NCBI GenBank assembly: GCA_001953115.1
Contig: LSSL01001439.1
Location: 1 to 64,000 of the forward strand
Source: Smittium mucronatum
Lineage: Eukaryota > Kickxellomycota > Harpellomycetes > Harpellales > Legeriomycetaceae
Length of the DNA stretch: 64,000 nucleotides
Reading direction: 5' to 3'
Made by a program: the position numbers and the translations under genes. The notes beneath the pieces were generated by a model, which saw only the letters and a program-made list of their open reading frames with translations, ran no database searches and was not told the origin of the DNA. Position 1 is the first letter of the stretch. Every line of letters begins with the position of its first letter. Below, one piece after another: positions 59,901 through 64,000 of this stretch.

Positions 59901-62365
59901 ATTTGTATTCGTCCAATAAAATTAAATAAAGATTAATCAAAAATATAAAGGTCGATAAATAATTTTACATAATAGAGAAAATAAAATAGTATTGCCTATT
60001 TTTTTTATTTTATTGGACTTTTTAAGAGTGAAAAATATTTATAACTTTACACGAACTAAAATTTTCAAAACATAGCACCTTCACTAAAAAATTCAAAATT
60101 ATAAATTTTTTTCAAAATGTTATACACCTTGGTTTTTTTAAAAAATTTATTTTATTAAAATAGACTAATAATATTTTACTCACTATAAAAATAAATGCAG
60201 TCTAGAGTTTAAGCGCAGTGAATAATATTAAATTATTATAAAATTTATTGTGAAATTTGCTTTATTTATTTCAATAAGATCTTTTTAAAATTCTTATTGA
60301 TTAGCAAAATAAATATTATACTAAAATTTTAACTCTCTGCTTTTTTATGAATAAAATTACAAAATGTATTTAACTTCCTATCTATTACATACTCTTAAGT
60401 ACAAAATACATCTTTTATTGTTATTCTGAGCCTATTTTTTTTATTGGTGCTTTGTAAAGACAAAAAAAGCATAATAATTCTCAATTTTCACTTATATTAT
60501 TTTCAATAATTCATAATAAAATTGCTATAGTGGGTTTCTAAGATTTTAATTCAGATAAAAATTTCAGAAAGGTGATAATATGGATCATAATTATTTTTAG
60601 AAATTTTTTTATACAATTTATCCGAGATAAAATATGTTTATTATCCAATTTATCTATCTTTAACCTCTTGTATGGCTGTTATTGATCGAATTTTGAACGA
60701 AATAATCATTATATTTATTCATGAAAAAAAATTCAAAGTATTATAAATTAAATTCTAATAATTTTAAAATTATTTGATAGTCTTAAATAAAATTTAATTT
60801 CAAAAAAACTAGTTGTATTGACAATTTTTAGCCGAAATTTCTACAGTAAACGAATTTAAAAATCGAAATAACGAGGACTTAGATCTTTAGTTATTGAGAA
60901 AAAATGCACTTTTATTATTAAAGAATGGTTTCAAACGACCAAAAACTGTAAATCTAGTATATTTAACGATTAATATATCTATTCTAATTGAAATTATAAA
61001 AAATTATTGTTTTTTATCCTTGAATTTCTCAAATTAACATTTATATAATCCCAAAATATTAATACCTGCTTAAAAATAGGAAAATCTATAAAATCACTAA
61101 AAAAAATTAAATGAAATCGAAATTAAAATAAATCAATCATCAAAAGTAATGAATCATCAAGAATTGCATTAAAGCCATTAAATTAGCCTTTTAACGGTTT
61201 TATTCTTTGAAAATCCTCTGGTTTTAATCAGATAGTTTTTATTCTTGTTGAAAATAGAAACTATGGAAAATAAAAATGTAAAAAAAAAAAAAAAATTAGA
61301 ATATTGTTGATTTTTGAGCTAATTTTACCCTTAGGTGCAATATTTAACACTAAAATTGACATCAAAATTATAAAAATAATTTTTCGTTATTTAAATATTA
61401 TATATAAAGATATGGAATTTAAAAAATAATTAAGTATTTAAAGGATATTATTGGTTTTTGATAGTTTGAAAAATATTGGATACTTGATTTTTTTTATAGA
61501 GATATACCCTTTGGTTTGAATGGAATAAAGCAGATAATTCTATGATCTATAACGATTAACCCGAGAGAGAGGAAATTATAGTTTAGATAACGAGTTTTTT
61601 AATTACTATAAGCGCAAATAAATACCTTTAGACACAAATATTTAAGAGTTTGGTTGATAGGTTAAATACAATAAAATAGGAGATATATATAATACCCAAT
61701 TTTTTACTTAGACTTCCCTTTTTTCTAGCTTTTTAAACAATTTTCTTGTAAGAATTATGGAGTACTTTTATTCTCATTGCCATCCCTCCTTCCCCACAAA
61801 ACCCAATCTTATCAACACTCTTTCTATATATAGTTAACCCAATCCTTTTTTAATTATTTTTAAAAATGCCAAAATAAATTTTTTACATGGAATATATTTT
61901 AAGCAGCTCTAAAATTAAATAAAAATATATTTAAAAAGACTCTAAAAAATAAATTTCCAACTACGCTCTAATATTATAGCGGTTACTTGAGTTGTGGAAA
62001 CCACTTAAAGATCATTCCAAATTGAGCCAAATTGATTTTTTTACCGCATTAATCCCAAAATTTTCGGTACTTATACTAATTGGCTATTTTTTAAAGATAA
62101 AGAATTCTGATTGACTTGCATTTTTTTAAAAAAGTAAAACGGTATTAAATTCAACTCAAATCTCTTATTGTTATTTCAATCAATTTTAAAAACCATTCAT
62201 TCCGGATAAAAAATCTAAAATGTTCCTTATATTTCCATTTAAAGCTATAGTTTTTACCCAAAAATTATTCTGGGGAAAATTTTCGATAATTGCAAATGGC
62301 TACCTGTGTTGTAAACCCGCCATCAATTTTATACATTTTCTAGCAGATAATGTGTTGTGGTGAAT

Positions 62366-62371
62366 AAAAAA
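62366..62371 (-). terminator. Pol III terminator of the tRNA cluster
   Basis: Six A on the plus strand read TTTTTT on the minus strand, 8 nt after the tRNA-Glu 3' end. The spacers inside the cluster have no T-run, so this is the first clear pol III stop. Confidence 0.75.
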
Positions 62372-62378
62372 TATTTTC

Positions 62379-62449
62379 TCCGATACGGGGAATCGAACCC
62401 CGGCCGCCTCGGTGAAAGCGAGGAATCCTAACCACTGGACCATATCGGA
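62379..62449 (-). tRNA. tRNA-Glu (UUC)
   Basis: 71 nt, read on the minus strand. Acceptor arms TCCGATA / TATCGGA pair fully. The anticodon arm is CCTCG-CTTTCAC-CGAGG with anticodon TTC. The T-arm CGGGG-TTCGAAT-CCCCG contains the B box. No intron and no encoded CCA. It is the last of three tRNA genes, 7 nt after tRNA-Asp. Confidence 0.97.
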
Positions 62450-62456
62450 TATAAGC

Positions 62457-62527
62457 TCTCGGACCGGGAATTGAACCCGGGTCGCCAATGTGACAGACTG
62501 GAATACTCACCACTATACTATCCGAGA
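62457..62527 (-). tRNA. tRNA-Asp (GUC)
   Basis: 71 nt on the minus strand. Acceptor arms TCTCGGA / TCCGAGA pair. The anticodon loop CTGTCAC gives GTC. The T-arm is CCGGG-TTCAATT-CCCGG. The D-arm ATAGTATAGTGGTGAGTAT is typical of eukaryotic tRNA-Asp. It lies between tRNA-Ile (4 nt upstream) and tRNA-Glu (7 nt downstream), no intron. Confidence 0.97.
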
Positions 62528-62531
62528 GAAT

Positions 62532-62604
62532 GCTCACTACAGGGGTCGAACCTGTGACCTTGGCGTTATTAGCACCACGCTCTAACCAACTGAGCTAAGC
62601 AAGC
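62532..62604 (-). tRNA. tRNA-Ile (AAU)
   Basis: 73 nt on the minus strand. Acceptor arms GCTTGCT / AGTGAGC pair with G-U wobbles. The anticodon loop GCTAATA gives AAT, read as inosine-AU after editing, the standard eukaryotic nuclear isoacceptor. The T-arm is CACAGG-TTCGACC-CCTGT. It is the first gene of the trio; the internal A and B boxes can drive transcription. It is a substrate of the IleRS encoded in this window. Confidence 0.97.
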
Positions 62605-64000
62605 ACATTTGCACCCCAGAAAAAATAATAATAGTACCATTTATACTTTTTTGCAACAACGCTAAATCAAATTCAAGTTATTTTATATTTTGTGTACAAT
62701 TTATTGATCTTTCTTTCAAACTCAAAACTCAATTAACTTTTATAATTTATTTATTCTGGATCTTTTTTTTTCTTTTTTTTCTTGTTAAATAAGATATACT
62801 TCCAAATCAATTGCATCCGCCCTGATAAAAAAAGACGCATTTTTAATCCTTTTGGCATTATTTTTAATTAAACTCCGCTGCTCTTTATCTAAGTAAATGT
62901 ATGATTAAGAGAAAATATTTTCAATTTAACTTAACTTTCTCAAAGTTCAAAATTGATGCATAAAAGCAATAGCGGGAGCTCAGAAAATCTTTTTTCTAGA
63001 AAAATCTCATTTAATTTCCAATCTGAAAATAATTTTTTATTTAATATTTAGAGATTTCTTTTTCTTTATAATTATTCTAAAAAATATCAAAAAACGAGAT
63101 AATCACATATAAAATAAAAATTAATTCTACATAAAAAATATTTGTAAATTAGTTTTTTGTAAATACTGATAGATTTTTTTTTAAATAAATATATAAATTC
63201 TAAATTGGGACAACTTTAAATAATGGAATCCCTATTCACGATAAATAAAAATTGGAGTCTAAATTAATAAATTCCTTGTTTATGTTTATTTTTATAAGCT
63301 GCGATATAATTATTTTAGCTTCCTGTGCGCTTTAAAGGATGTAGGAAAATATTTATTTTTGTATAATATATTATATAAAAAATTCCATTCAAAAATTCAT
63401 AACACATCCAATTTTTGTTTTCTTGACCCAAATTTAGTAATACATAATCCTTAAAAGTAAAATTTCTGAATCGGTTCACAAATTTTATAAAAAATTAAAT
63501 AAAGATTAAAAATATATAATTAATTTTTATATGGAATTTTATATTGTTGTCTAAAAAAATATTAAATAAAGAAATAAGCTAAAATAAATTGAAAATTTTT
63601 TTGATATAATTAATATTTTGATAAGAAAGAATCAAAGCGTAGTCATAATACGTTTTATATGAATCGGATATTTAAGCTGGTTTTAAGTATAATATTTTTG
63701 TGAATTATTTACATGTAAACCCACTATTTTAAATATTTATTAACTTATTATAATATCAAATTAATAGAATTTTTTTTCTTATATCACAATGGGCTTTGAT
63801 ATTCATGGATGCTACATCATATAAATATATGATTATACTTAAGATTTTAGTTATAAAATTTTTATAAATTATTTCGCTAGATATCAATATATTTTTTAGT
63901 AAAAAATACATTGATATCATTTAATAATATTTATATTATATCAGTATCTAGAAATAAGGATCTAATATAAAACATAACTAAATAAAAATTAATTTTAAAA
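62605..64000. other. AT-rich stretch, nothing recognised
   Basis: This is the 5' flank of the tRNA cluster and AT-rich DNA to the window end. No gene, RNA or clear repeat was seen. Confidence 0.6.

Larger units (their letters stand above)
42831..62365. other. Second AT-rich gene desert
   Basis: About 19.5 kb in which I see no protein gene or RNA gene on either strand, only A/T runs, short open frames rich in Phe/Ile/Lys/Asn and a few small repeats or hairpins (45895, 53121, 53952). A possible inverted, very worn copy of repeat C may lie near 61950-62010. Confidence 0.7.

Noticed and set aside
62300..62537. Minus-strand open frames over the tRNA cluster
   Set aside because: They are read through tRNA gene sequence and have no protein signal.
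37124..62604. Functional linkage between the IleRS gene and tRNA-Ile in the same window
   Set aside because: They are 22 kb apart on opposite strands, separated by a gene desert. Co-location in a nuclear genome is most simply chance.

Overview
The window is nuclear DNA from a small-intron eukaryote with an extremely AT-rich genome, most likely an opisthokont and probably an early-diverging fungus or close relative. Four protein genes use spliceosomal GT-AG introns of about 60-120 bp. Their exons are close to 40% GC, while the DNA between them is roughly 80-85% A+T. The predicted proteins read as eukaryotic housekeeping proteins: a NAP1 histone chaperone ending in a farnesylation-type CKQQ box, a small Tom6-like mitochondrial import subunit, a seven-pass TMEM184/Ost-alpha membrane protein and cytosolic isoleucyl-tRNA synthetase. 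The species cannot be fixed from the sequence alone.

Layout. 1-620 is a GC-elevated, hairpin-rich non-coding island of unknown origin. 0.6-5.5 kb is intergenic and holds several miniature inverted-repeat elements (MITEs), one nested in another. NAP1 (5873-7165, one intron) and the Tom6-like gene (8045-7851, minus strand) converge. From 8.7 to 17 kb there is a transposon graveyard: a TTAA-flanked MITE, a 2.09 kb Tc1/mariner element with ~0.36 kb terminal inverted repeats and a broken DD34E transposase, a second MITE abutting it, and a decayed Ty3/gypsy pol region. 17-28.5 kb is a near-featureless AT desert. An open frame ends in poly-G at a 596-N assembly gap (30056-30651). The TMEM184-family gene (31643-34071, seven exons) and the IleRS gene (37124-40627, four exons) follow on the plus strand. 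40.7-46 kb has weak dispersed repeats and 46-62.3 kb is a second desert. Three nuclear tRNA genes (Ile-AAU, Asp-GUC, Glu-UUC) sit head to tail on the minus strand at 62604-62379 with spacers of only 4 and 7 nt. Nothing is seen in the last 1.4 kb.

The genes do not form an operon or pathway; they are ordinary housekeeping genes scattered among decayed mobile elements. IleRS and its substrate tRNA-Ile share the window, but they lie 22 kb apart and this looks coincidental. The most interesting signals are the tightly packed tRNA trio, the long-TIR Tc1/mariner element, the nested MITE families and the strong composition split. I found no convincing previously undescribed biological system.
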